64,000 bases of DNA from JAGQOZ01 sp041399205 (GTDB lineage: Bacteria > Planctomycetota > Planctomycetia > Pirellulales > Pirellulaceae), in NCBI GenBank assembly GCA_041399205.1, contig JAWKTK010000008.1, forward strand, positions 124,001 to 188,000. The letters run 5' to 3'. Position numbers and translations under genes: made by a program. The notes below the pieces were generated by a model. It was given only the letters and a program-made list of their open reading frames with translations. It searched no databases and was not told the DNA's origin. Below are positions 18,711 through 27,952 of this stretch, in pieces; the stretch's first letter is position 1; each line of letters starts with the position of its first letter.

Positions 18711-20486
18711 ATGCAACCGCCGTCTAAGTTTCGAGTATTCGAAACACTGGAATCACGTCACGTGTTTGCCACGTTCACAGTTGACAGTCTTTTCGATTCT
18801 GTCGATCCGAATGATGGATACTTTACCCTTCGTGAAGCCGTCCAGGCAGCGAATGAAACGCGTGAAGAATTACATACCATTACGTTCATGGAAGGACTAA
18901 CCGGAAGCATCTTGTTGCAAGATGAACGCATGCGGATCACAAGTCCCGTTCGCATCCTAGGACCGGGAGTCGATAAGCTCACCATCGATGCTTCGTCCAT
19001 GGATCCGACACCTGGCGAATTTAATTCCGATGGCGTCCATGTATTTGACTTTCGCATGCGCTACACTTCCGACACCTATGAGATTTCTGACCTGACTATC
19101 ACGGGTTCGGACGGTAGGTACAGTGCAGTTTCTGACATTCGTGGCAGCCAAGGGCTCATTCGACGAGTGCGCTTCGTAAAGAACGGTGGTGCATTAGGCG
19201 GGGCGAACTTGCGAATTGAAGACAGTAGCTTCGAATTCAACGTGGATGGTGTCGGAGCGAGGAACGCCACCATCCTGCGCAGCGAGTTCCACAACAATTG
19301 GTCATCGTTTCGTGGAGGCGCTTTGGGGGTCCGCGGGGCACTTGAAATTCGTGACTCCATTTTTGCCGACAATTGGGCCGGAAGCGATGGAGGAGCGATT
19401 TCGATGACGGCGGATACGGATTCCGACTTCGCACTTATTGTAAATACGACGTTCTCTGGCAATTCTACAAACGATCCCACCGCGGGCGATGTTGCATCAG
19501 GAGGAGCCATTGTTAGTCGTGAATATACGTCGTTCCGGATTTTGAATAGCACATTCTCGGGAAATCGAATCAACGGTACGGGAACCGGCGGCGCCATTCA
19601 TTTCCGAGGGCCAGCGACGTTGGAGATTTCCAACAGCACGATTGTCGATAATGCGGGAAATGGAATCGGTGGCGTAGAAGTAGAATCGGGTTCGCTGCTC
19701 CTGCGTAACTCTATCGTTGCCAGAAACGCGGGCCAGGATATTCGGGCGGCCACGAAGGCCACCTACAGTTTGATCGGTAACTCAACGGGCACTGGTTATG
19801 TGGCAACAAACGGCCAGCCCGACGCCAACGGAAACCAAATCGGCTCGTCAAACCAGCCATTAGAGCCATTCTTGGGCGTCCTTCGCGACAATGGTGGAAT
19901 CGTGCCGACTCGCCTGCCGCGTAGCATTAGCCCTGCCATTAATTCCGGAGATCCGAACTTCGACGACACGACCGCCGACGGACGCTTTGACCAACGCGGT
20001 CAACCATACCGTCGTGTTGTCGGTGGTCGAATCGACATCGGTGCAGTCGAAACAACGTCATTCCAGGACGGTGACATTGATGGAAATGGAGTCATCTCGG
20101 TGGCTGATATCGATAGGTTTTGTCAGGCGATTCGCTCGAACCAAGTTGGTGATTTTGATTGGAACGAAGATGGATTTCTTGATACTGCCGACCTTCGCGA
20201 AATGACGCGGCGACTCGGTTCGACTGCTGGTGACGCAAACTTGGACTACGTCTTTGATTCAACAGACTTCATCCTTGTCTTCCAAGCCGCGCAGTATGAG
20301 GATTCGTTACCCCTGAATTCCAGCTGGGCCACAGGAGATTGGAACTGTGACGGTGAATTCAACAGTGCTGACTTCATCGAAGCATTTCAATCTGGCAGTT
20401 ATCAGCAGCAAGCTTTGCCCTGGCAAGCGAATCGAGATATAGCCGCCTCCTTGCATTTCATTCACAACGGCAGCAAGCACAGGTAA
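18711..20486 (+). CDS. CSLREA-type beta-helix protein with dockerin
   Basis: Start ATG 18711 (MQPPSKFRVFETLESRHVFA) carries the planctomycete extracellular signature; the GTG at 18696 is an alternative. FTLREAVQAANE (residues ~36-47) matches the CSLREA-domain N-terminus seen in right-handed beta-helix surface proteins. Residues ~120-400 are beta-helix repeats (LEISNSTIVDNAG, LRNSIVARNAG, LEIRDSIFADNW). GAVETTSF closes the helix. A dockerin-like pair follows (DIDGNGVISVADIDRF, GDANLDYVFDSTDFI, GDWNCDGEFNSADFI). Export and cell-surface adhesion or polysaccharide binding is inferred. The stop codon lies at the edge of a MITE-like repeat, so the last ~25 residues may be altered. Confidence 0.82.
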   Translation: MQPPSKFRVFETLESRHVFATFTVDSLFDSVDPNDGYFTLREAVQAANETREELHTITFMEGLTGSILLQDERMRITSPVRILGPGVDKLTIDASSMDPTPGEFNSDGVHVFDFRMRYTSDTYEISDLTITGSDGRYSAVSDIRGSQGLIRRVRFVKNGGALGGANLRIEDSSFEFNVDGVGARNATILRSEFHNNWSSFRGGALGVRGALEIRDSIFADNWAGSDGGAISMTADTDSDFALIVNTTFSGNSTNDPTAGDVASGGAIVSREYTSFRILNSTFSGNRINGTGTGGAIHFRGPATLEISNSTIVDNAGNGIGGVEVESGSLLLRNSIVARNAGQDIRAATKATYSLIGNSTGTGYVATNGQPDANGNQIGSSNQPLEPFLGVLRDNGGIVPTRLPRSISPAINSGDPNFDDTTADGRFDQRGQPYRRVVGGRIDIGAVETTSFQDGDIDGNGVISVADIDRFCQAIRSNQVGDFDWNEDGFLDTADLREMTRRLGSTAGDANLDYVFDSTDFILVFQAAQYEDSLPLNSSWATGDWNCDGEFNSADFIEAFQSGSYQQQALPWQANRDIAASLHFIHNGSKHR

Positions 20487-20615
20487 AGAAAAGGGGACGG
20501 GGGTTGTTATTGCTGCTGCGCGTTTCTGCCTCGGCATGGCCTGCGAACCTGTGAGACGAGTGACGGCAAAATCACAAATCTACTACGGGCTGACGCCAAA
20601 AACAAACCCGTCCCC
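20485..20615. repeat. MITE-like element, copy 1
   Basis: About 131 bp with inverted ends: AAGGGGACGGGGG on the left, CAAACCCGTCCCC on the right. The core is nearly identical to 28856-28993, including the internal stretch around GCGTTTCTGCCTCGGCATG. No ORF fits. It resembles a MITE or REP-derived element mobilised in trans. The left end overlaps the stop codon of the preceding gene. Confidence 0.75.
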
Positions 20616-20704
20616 TGGTATGTCCCCAAAACTCATTAAAAACCAACACGAGGACAATCTAGTACTTCTATTGAAGGAATTTGCCCAACCTTCAATTAGG
20701 AGAC

Positions 20705-22240
20705 ATGCAGATGGTTGCGAAGACCAAGAAACGAAAATCCTCGGGCTCGAAAAAGCGATTTATTGGTAAGCCGACGGGACAAATCCAGGAGCGGGTTCAA
20801 GCTGTCGGGCCAGAGCACTTTGGCATCGTGGCGGTCGACTGTGCGAAGCGGCAGCATCGAAGTGGATGCTTTGTGATTTCTATGGCAAGGTCATCATCGA
20901 GCCGATGACCGTCGAACACATCGGCGGACTGCGAGTGATGACGCAACTCGTCAGTGAAGCGTGCAAGTCTGAAGAACTGACCGACTCGATCGTGGCTGTG
21001 GAAATGACCGGCGTCTATCTGCATGACCGGTCCAACGAGCCTTCCGCAAGCCGGCTTCGACACGCGAGTCGTGCATCCCTTCGCGTCGAATCATTTTCGC
21101 GAAGCACTCCACCCGGGAGACAAAACGGATGATCATGATCTCGAAGCGATCTTTCGTACGGCGATCAAGGTTACGGTTTGGCGACCGCTGCCGGTGAGTA
21201 ACACGTACTTGTCACTTCAAGCAATCTCGCGGCACCGGCATAACTTGGTCAAACAACGAAGTCGATTGATGGTGCAGATCAGACGATTGCTTCATCTCAC
21301 GATGCCAGAGCTATGCCGATCTGTTCGACGAGAAGCTTTATCAATCGATCGCTATGCCAGTGGCTCTGCAGTTTACGTCGGCAGACGCTATTCGCGAGGC
21401 TGGAATCCATGGCATCGCGGCTCATCTGCGAGAGTCAAGAGTCGTTTTCAAGCTCGCTCGCTCGGAGCATCGTTGCTTGGGCAAACAACGCGGCCGAGTC
21501 CTCTGAACTGTCGGCTGCACATCGCAGTGGCAGCAGCTCAACGGTGCGAAAAATGTTCGACCAACAAATCGAATCTGCGGAACGCGAAATGGCCCATTTC
21601 CTCGTGGCGCCGTATATTCTGCTGCTCAGCGTAACGGGCATTAATGTCGTTTCTGCCAAGGCTCGCCGGCGAAGCGGGTCCGATCGAGCACTATGCATCG
21701 GCTCGTGCGATCAACGGACGAGCCGGATTGCACCCTTCGCGTTACCAAAGTGATGAAGTTGACCACGCCGACGGCAAGCCATACGTCAGTGCAACCGCAA
21801 GCTCCGCGGTGCCGCGATGCTCGTTGCAGAGAACTTGATCAAGTGCCATCAACACTACCGAGGGCTGTCGGCATTGTGGTCGAAACAAAGTCGATCCGCG
21901 CGATCGTCGATGCCGTAGCGAATCGCGCGATGCGGAAGAGATGGTGTATCAATTGGTCGGCGGGCGCCCGGTTGTGGCGAGGCAAGGAGTCGATCGCGAA
22001 TACCTCTTGGCAAAAGCTGCAAGATTTTCATCGTGTTCACAAAACGCCGATCAACCAATCGGTCCGAGACTTCGACGAAGCGTTCCAATGGCTTCCCACG
22101 TCGGCGTATGCCGGAAGCGAAACCGCTCGCCGAGCTCGCTCGCAAGAAACGCCGCGGCCCCAAGCAGATCGGAGAATTGTTAACACCGTTATTGATTCGG
22201 CTCGGCGTATGCGACGAAGAGATCACTTGAAGCGTTGCAG
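20705..22240 (+). pseudogene. IS110-family transposase, degraded
   Basis: Pieces of an IS110 (DEDD) transposase in several frames: VGPEHFGIVAVDCAKRQH (N-terminal D of DEDD), FYGKVIIEPMTVEHIGGL, DTRVVHPFASNHFREALHPG followed by KTDDHDLEAIFRTAI (the IS110 DD region), LLSVTGINVVSAKA (start of the transposase_20 domain), and a C-terminal YRGLSALW. Start ATG 20705 follows AGGAG. At least six frame changes are needed, so this copy is inactive or badly sequenced. IS110 elements usually lack long terminal inverted repeats, so I could not define ends. Downstream to 22723 I see no gene. Confidence 0.75.
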
Positions 22241-22723
22241 CTAACACGGAGGAACAAAACGAAGTAGAATTACGAAATCGTCGAAGCTCGGAGTTGAGCC
22301 TGGCTTGTTGTTGCTGCAAGGCACACTGACAACAACGTCTTGACCCCGAGGTATTGGTAGTCGATCGAATTATGTTCGGTGGTCTGCCGAGTCAGCCCGT
22401 GTGAAAAGCGTGATGCTCTGTCAGCGGATTCCAACGCCGGATGAGACAGTGTGAGGCTTTCGAGCTTCGGATATCTACCAGGGTGGCGAGAACGAACCGA
22501 CCAAAGCTGACAGATTCGTGTCAGCAGCTACCAAGTCACTAGACCCAAACACCCAAAAGCTACCCTGCAGTAGTTGCGGCGCAGATAATACGCGCATCAC
22601 TCAATTCGCAAATTCCAACATGACAGTGCTTTTCTTCGCCCGCCATACAGTTGTTTTCTCCTCCTGTTCCATCGGGCGAATGAATGCAAGACATTGAGAC
22701 CGGGTACAATAAAGGCAATCGGA
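22241..22723. other. Non-coding stretch in mobile-element region
   Basis: No ORF with recognisable content, only short shadows. Probably decayed insertion-sequence DNA between the IS110 remnant and the palindromic element. No RNA gene was seen. Confidence 0.4.
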
Positions 22724-22821
22724 GTAGCATGGGCCCATGGCCCGTGTGAACCTCGTAGCATGGGCCCATTATTTCTCTTTAATCTACAAACGCAAGACAC
22801 GGGCCGCTGGGCCCATGCTAC
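22724..22821. repeat. 98-bp palindromic element with TAGCATGGGCCC ends
   Basis: The left arm (22724-22747) begins GTAGCATGGGCCCATGGCCC. The right arm (22797-22821) is its imperfect reverse complement, ending CTGGGCCCATGCTAC. A partial extra copy of the left arm (GTAGCATGGGCCCA) lies just inside, near 22755. No coding content. It resembles an intergenic REP/MITE-type repeat. Confidence 0.7.
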
Positions 22822-22841
22822 GAAATCAAGAGGGAGGAGGA

Positions 22842-23255
22842 ATCAGCATCGGCTTGGAGGCATCTTGTTGGTGCGAGTTGGTGCAGAAGTTCGGCAGGCT
22901 TTTCAAGCGAGCGGCCGGCAATGCATCAAGTCTCGCGGACGAAGCAGCTCGCCGTTGCATTGGTTACATGTACACACCCGGCTCGAACATGATGCTGGCC
23001 GAAGACGGCCCGACCAACAGCGGCTCGTGCTATGCTTTCGATTGACGAGTTCGTTTCTGCTGCGCCGATACTGCCCTCTCGTTAACATCAGGCTGTCATT
23101 GACTGCCTCGGAACCAGCCATTTCACGGTCGGCCCTCTTGCTTGCGCCCTGGATGACCTTCAGTACCAGCAAGTGCTCCCGATAAAAACTTCCTGCCGAA
23201 TCAGATCTTTCGATCGACCGGCAATTCAACTGCTGTCTTCTTGTTCAGCCAAAAC
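22842..23255 (+). pseudogene. 3' end of Y1 (RAYT) transposase plus tail, duplicate
   Basis: Homologous to 27338-27750. It encodes the C-terminus of the REP-associated tyrosine transposase seen at 26418 (CWCELVQKFGRLFKRAAGNA, SLADEAARR, then a stop near 23044), followed by about 200 bp of conserved non-coding sequence containing CCTGCCGAATCAGATC. The N-terminal two-thirds, including the catalytic region, are absent. A truncated duplicate, not a gene. Confidence 0.65.
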
Positions 23256-23278
23256 ATCCTGGCTAACATGCGGGTGTC

Positions 23279-23373
23279 CCTGTTGGGTTCGCCTGTTTCC
23301 CTGTTGGGTTCGCCGCATTGGGTTCCCGCCTGTTGGGTTCCCGCCTGTTGGTTCCCGCCTGTTGAGTTCCCTG
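23279..23373. repeat. Short tandem repeat, ~15-bp unit
   Basis: Repeated variants of CCTGTTGGGTTCCCG and CCTGTTGGGTTCG over ~95 bp. Low complexity. It sits between the transposase remnant and the unknown cassette at 23376 and may mark a recombination or slippage site. Confidence 0.6.
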
Positions 23374-23375
23374 TT

Positions 23376-23548
23376 CTGACCGAGGAAACTTTGGCGGCGA
23401 AGACGGCAGCTTCTTTCATCCCTTTTTCATTTGGTCGCGGGGAAAAGTTATCGATCAGAATCATAATCGCGGTATCAACGAAAATGATTGGATCAGGGAG
23501 TTACTGCGGCTAAATCCCGAAGTTGAGATCAAAGTGGAGTTTCAATAA
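23376..23548 (+). pseudogene. Orphan C-terminal coding tail
   Basis: A frame with no usable start codon encodes about 57 residues ending in a plausible polar tail (GKVIDQNHNRGINENDW ... PEVEIKVEFQ). Its TAA at 23546-23548 overlaps the ATG of the next gene (TAATG). Overlap of this kind usually means co-translation, so this looks like the 3' end of a longer gene whose 5' part was lost to the repeats and transposase fragment upstream. The family is not recognised. Confidence 0.4.
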
Positions 23549-24163
23549 TGCGTCGCAAACGCCAACAGCTGATTTCCTATTTAGCAGATCAGCTTCAACT
23601 GCTGCTACGTGAACCAGATTTTCGCGAGTTTGACACATCGACGGCATTGGAGGCGTTTCTGCACAACGATAGCCGGAGCTATGTTGGATAAGCGGGCAAC
23701 GCGAACTTGGGAGGAAGCACGCAAATTCTGGTACGCGCCGGAGGGAGCCTTTGGAATGTTCTGCTTCCAATTGTATGGTGCTCGTGCCAAAAGCCGACAG
23801 GAAGTATACCGTCTCGCTCGCAATTCAGTTTCGGCAGAGATCGCGTCGGTTTACGCTGAGGTCGCGCACTACCTTGGGTATATTGAAGTCCCGCAGTCGG
23901 TTGACGAAAAGACTTACTCGCTAATCTACCACTATTGCAGTCAACATGGTCGCAAGGAGAGCATCGCTGATGAGCAGTCCATTATTACGGAGTTTGGGCC
24001 TCCGTCTTGGGTTGTAAACGGAAGCACTCGCGTACTCGGTTACTGCGGTGCTGGCAGTCAAAAATGGCTGTTCTTTGATCTGGTGGACGATTCACTGCGC
24101 GGGACACGATACACCATTGATAACGCAATCCGATTCTTCAAGGGCGGGCAACAACATGTCTAG
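23548..24163 (+). CDS. Unknown protein A, paralogue of next gene, frameshifted
   Basis: ORF 23548-23691 (47 residues) and ORF 23681-24163 overlap in different frames. Together they align end to end with the next gene: TSTALEAFLHND with YATSTILQWHLE, EEARKFWY with ERFRIYWD, and the C-terminal GPPSWVVNG...YC...QKWLFFDLV with GDPSWIIGS...YC...AKWVFFDFV. The original gene was therefore one ~205-residue frame, broken once near 23683-23700. No signal peptide or membrane helix; cytoplasmic by appearance. ATG 23548 overlaps the stop of the upstream tail. Function is unknown; compact size, tandem paralogy and position after a coding tail resemble immunity-type genes, but no motif proves it. Confidence 0.55.
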
Positions 24164-24794
24164 ACGAATCGATGTTGACGAGTATCGGACATGGATCCTA
24201 ACGCGTTTGCACAGCGCATTAAGTGGCAATAAAGAGATCGCGTTTGATGTGTATGCGACGTCAACCATCTTGCAGTGGCACCTTGAATCCTTGTGCTGGA
24301 TCGACAATAGCCAAGATGTTTGGGAACGGTTTCGCATTTATTGGGACAAAGATTACTTCGATCTGCATAGCTTAGCGGCCAGCGGACCACGACTGGCAAA
24401 CAACATACTAAGATCAATGGCACTTGAAGCCGCAAGTTGCATGGGATACATCGTACCAGAGCGATCGCTGAATGACGAGGAAATGAAGCAAGTGGTAATG
24501 TCAGCAGAACGATTGCAAAATGCAGCGACCGTAAGCCCGCAACAACTTGTTGACGCCATCGGTGATCCAAGCTGGATCATTGGTAGTAAAACGGCGAACT
24601 CGGTCTATTGCTATGCACATCCAAGTGCAAAGTGGGTGTTCTTTGATTTCGTTGCCCATTGGAAGCCAGGAATGGCATGGGGTGATCGATCTGAGATCCT
24701 GATAAGCATTCGCGATTCGTGGGACAATAGCCCACGCTTTACGCCGGGAATTAAATCTGATGACATACCTCGGGCATGCCACTGGGATGTATGA
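24156..24794 (+). CDS. Unknown protein B, tandem paralogue
   Basis: ATG 24156 overlaps the end of gene A by 8 bp (stop TAG 24161-24163), with purine-rich AGGGCGGG just upstream. A soluble 212-residue protein without signal peptide. It shares with gene A a C-terminal block (DPSW, a YC pair, KWVFFDFV). I recognise no enzyme or binding motif. The last ~12 residues (SDDIPRACHWDV) overlap the antisense end of the ISL3 transposase, so the natural C-terminus may have been replaced by insertion. It is one of the few undamaged genes in this region, which could mean recent arrival or selection. Confidence 0.65.
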   Translation: MSRRIDVDEYRTWILTRLHSALSGNKEIAFDVYATSTILQWHLESLCWIDNSQDVWERFRIYWDKDYFDLHSLAASGPRLANNILRSMALEAASCMGYIVPERSLNDEEMKQVVMSAERLQNAATVSPQQLVDAIGDPSWIIGSKTANSVYCYAHPSAKWVFFDFVAHWKPGMAWGDRSEILISIRDSWDNSPRFTPGIKSDDIPRACHWDV

Positions 24795-26113
24795 AATAGT
24801 GGTGGTGTCCACGGCAATAAAATCGCCGCTTCAGCAGAATTCGTGGTGCAATCTGGCTCAGGCAATGCTCCGAGGTTTGTGATACAAAAGCGGTTTCGTA
24901 GGCGTCTTGCGTTCGAAATCCGTACGATTTTCTGGTGATCAGTTTTAGTTTGTTGTTGAATCCTTCGACGATACCTGCGGAGATGGTTCCACCGGCGCGA
25001 AACCAGTTGAGGATCAACTCGCGTTTTTCGCGCAGAGATCGAGCGACTTTCTTCATGGGTTCGATCTTGCTTCGCATTGTTCGAGCACACCATTCATCAA
25101 GAATCGCCCGGCCCAATAAAGTTGTATTTAAAGAACTGGAAGTCTTCTTTCATTAAGTGACTTCGTATCGATTTGAGATTGTACTGGAGCAGCTCGTTGA
25201 GCTTGACGGACTGCTTGTCGGTGAGGTTTTCCGGACGTTTCAGAAGAAGCCATCGCGCCCCCTTCAAGACTGGTTCGTAGCCATCGGCTTTGAGCTGCTT
25301 CACTTCGGCCGCGCGGACATCGTTGATCGCTTTGCCGATGTGTTGCATGACGTGAAACCGGTCAAGGACATGGACGGCGTGACCGGCCTTCTTGCGAATC
25401 ATTTTGATACGCCTGCACCACATGTCACCGTGGTGCAATTTGGGCGTTCGTTCTTTGCCCAGAAATCGAAAAAAGCGAAGGAGCGTTTTGGCGGTTCGCT
25501 CGGGACCGATCCAAAGCAAACGCTTTTGGTTCTCATCCAGTTGATACACAACGGTTTGGTAGCGATGTCCTTTTCCCATTGGACTTCATCGATGCCAATC
25601 GACTCAATATGATCCAGGTCGCGATGCTGTAAACCCCAGGAAACAGCGTATTTAACGGCTTCGTAGACATGTTCCCAGCTAACGCGAAATGCAACCGCAA
25701 CGTCCTTCCATGACATGCGTCGCACTTCAGCGAACGAGAAACCATTTTATACTCAGTCGTGAGTGAACTCTTGCCCTCTGCCCAGGGCGCGTTCGACCTT
25801 CACACCACAGTCTGGAAATTGAACTCGCCGCATCTGGTACACGAAGTACACCATAATCCCCAGAGCGGAACAAATTCGAACAATCGTGGTTCCGGCATCG
25901 TGTCATATCTCGGACGGACTTGACCACAACCGGAGCAAATCCGTAGTCCGTTGCGGCGGCACGGTCCGTACTTCGACAGCCGGCGACAACGGAATCCTCA
26001 GCCCAGGTCACTTTCTCGAACACGAACGACTTGTAATCTGTCACGTGATTGAGGATAGTTTCAGTTGCATTCTGTGGGTCCCGGTTCTCGTTGCGGTAAG
26101 TCTGCAAACTCAC
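24751..26113 (-). pseudogene. ISL3-family transposase, degraded
   Basis: A DDE transposase of the ISL3 family in several frames. Helix-turn-helix region MSWKDVAVAFRVSWEHVYEAV, catalytic block IESIGIDEVQW, GDMWCRRIKMIRKKAGHA and LDRFHVMQHIGKAINDVR, and the C-terminal GGTISAGIVEGFNNKLKLIT, which includes the family E-G-N-K segment. The N-terminal ~120 codons (26113 to ~25740) are scattered over frames and include a stop. At least four frame changes. The 3' end runs into the end of gene B. Terminal inverted repeats could not be fixed by eye. Confidence 0.75.
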
Positions 26114-26178
26114 CTATAACGGAACCGCCACAGGATGCGATCCTACTTGACGTTTGTTTTCAGTTGGGCTTCGTCGTT

Positions 26179-26234
26179 CTTTCATCCGTCCGGGGCTCAC
26201 CCCGAGCGCAGCGAATGGCCCCGACGGATGAAAG
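26179..26234. repeat. REP-like hairpin
   Basis: A near-perfect inverted repeat: CTTTCATCCGTCCGGGGC on the left and GCCCCGACGGATGAAAG on the right, with one bulged C and a ~21-base loop. It lies about 180 bp upstream of a RAYT-type transposase gene. Such transposases are known to act on REP hairpins near their own gene, so this is a likely cognate element. Confidence 0.65.
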
Positions 26235-26417
26235 GATGACGGAGCCGGACCAACATCGATCCACTCTAACTTCATCATTAGGCTTTGTTGTGCAGATTCC
26301 CGAGGCTCTACTCACAATCTCTGATAACCGTAAAAATAAAGAGGGACATCCAATCTTCTTGACCTGTCTGGGCGATACTGGTAAGATGCTGCCAGAAATC
26401 AAGAAAAAGGAGCGGCT

Positions 26418-27496
26418 ATGCCTCGCCAAGCTCGTGGTGAATACGTTAATCCGGATGAAGTTCAGATCCTGCATGTCGTGAACCGTTGCGTTCGTCGAGC
26501 TTTCCTGTGCGGGAATGATCCGCTCACGGGGCAATCGTTCGAACATCGGCGCGAGTGGATTCGGGACCGGCTTGAATTTCTGGCCAGTATCTTCGGAATT
26601 GATTGTTTGACGTACACGGTGATGAGCAACCATATCCACCTGATCCTGCGTAGCCGCCCGGACGTCGTGCAAGAATGGTCGGACGAGGAAGTCGCACGTG
26701 GTGGTTGCGTCTCTTTCCGATTCGTCGTAGAGAAGATGGTTCGCCGGCCGAACCTGAAGATTTCGAAATCTCGATGATCACCAAAGACAAAACAAAGCTG
26801 GCCGAGATTCGCACGACTTTCGGACGTCAGTTGGTGGATGCGGTGCACGGCGGAAAATATCGCTCGCCGCAGCAACAAGAGGATCAGTGCACCGGCCGAT
26901 TTTGGGAGGGCCGCTACAAGGAAAACTCCAAGTGATTCTGGACGAAGCTTCGTTGCTGGCCTGTGCGGCGTATGTGGACATGAATCCCGTGCGAGCGGCC
27001 ATGGCGAAGACGCCTGAAAAGTCCGAGTTCTGAGCGCGAAGGATCGAATCGATGATCTCGCTGCACGTGAATCGAAGTCCGCCGATACGCATGCTTGGGA
27101 ACGCAGTCGCCGTCGGTCCAAGAGCGGTTGGCTGAGTCCGCTGGAGATCAACGAACGAACCGATCCCGTGGGGGCGGACGCGAGTCCCGTTGTTCGTCGA
27201 GCGAGTTTGAAGGATTTCTTTCGATGTCTTTGGCGGACTATCCACAAGGTTGCTGGATTGGACGGGGCGCCCAACTTCGCAGCAAAAAACGCGGAGCGAT
27301 CCCCGATCATTTGGCTCCGATCTTGGAACGCATCGGCCTGGACACATCCTGCTGGTGCGAGTTGGTGCAGAAGTTCAGCAAGCTCTTCAAGCGAGCAGCC
27401 GGCAAAGCATCAGAGTCTCGCGGACGAAGCAGCTCGCCGTTGCATTGGTTACATCTGCGCACCGGTGCGAACATGATGCTGCCCGAAGACGCCTGA
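26418..27496 (+). pseudogene. REP-associated Y1 transposase (RAYT), degraded
   Basis: Start ATG 26418 follows AAGGAG. The first ~90 codons are intact: MPRQARGEYVNPDEVQILHV, CVRRAFLCG and YTVMSNHIHLILRSRPDVV, containing the HIH motif (HUH-type metal site) of Y1 transposases. The rest is spread over frames but recognisable: FWEGRYKENS, ACAAYVDMNPVRAAMAKTP, HAWERSRRRSKSGWLSP, DHLAPILERIGLDTS and CWCELVQKFSKLFKRAAG. At least five frame changes. These single-strand transposases mobilise REP/BIME repeats. A second copy of the last ~200 codons' region lies at 22842. Confidence 0.78.
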
Positions 27497-27750
27497 CCAA
27501 AAGCGCTCTTGCTACACGCTTTCGACTGACTGGCAAGCGGCTAGTTGGTTTCTGCTGCGCTGTGCGGCCTCTCGTTATTACCAGAGCTGTCATTGGCTGC
27601 TCTAAAACCAGCCATTTCAGGGCCTCTCCCGATGCTTGCGCCCTGGTCGGCCTTCAGTACCAACAGTGCTCGATAAAGCTTCCCTGCCGAATCAGATCCA
27701 TCGATCGACCGGCGATTCAACTGCAACTGTCCTTTGTGTTCTTTCGCGCG
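27338..27750. repeat. Direct repeat of 22842-23255
   Basis: The last part of the RAYT transposase and ~250 bp of downstream non-coding DNA match 22842-23255 in the same orientation with scattered substitutions and small indels. Shared landmarks include GAGTTGGTGCAGAAGTTC, GCTCGCCGTTGCATTGG and CCTGCCGAATCAGATC. Either two insertions of related elements or a segmental duplication. Confidence 0.65.
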
Positions 27751-27952
27751 TCACGTTTCACCATGCGACAAAAACGTCTTTTCGTGGTCGAACCGAGCAA
27801 CATTGAACACCCAGGCTATGCACCTAGAAAATCCCGGAGCTGGCCCAACAACACCAAAGGACCAAATCGATTCCAAAGGATTTTGAAATCTGCTATTGAC
27901 TTGAATTAAGACCGTCGCTGTCCTTTTTGTGTTCCTCGTCCCCTTTCCTGTA

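Noticed and set aside
23279..23373. Short repeats as CRISPR or a coding repeat
   Set aside because: Units are ~15 bp, variable and adjacent. Frames through them are shadows with biased composition.
23201..23513. Frames through the short tandem repeat encoding Leu-Gly-Ser-Pro and Trp-Val-Pro repeats
   Set aside because: These come from the repeat itself, in both strands, and have no start context.
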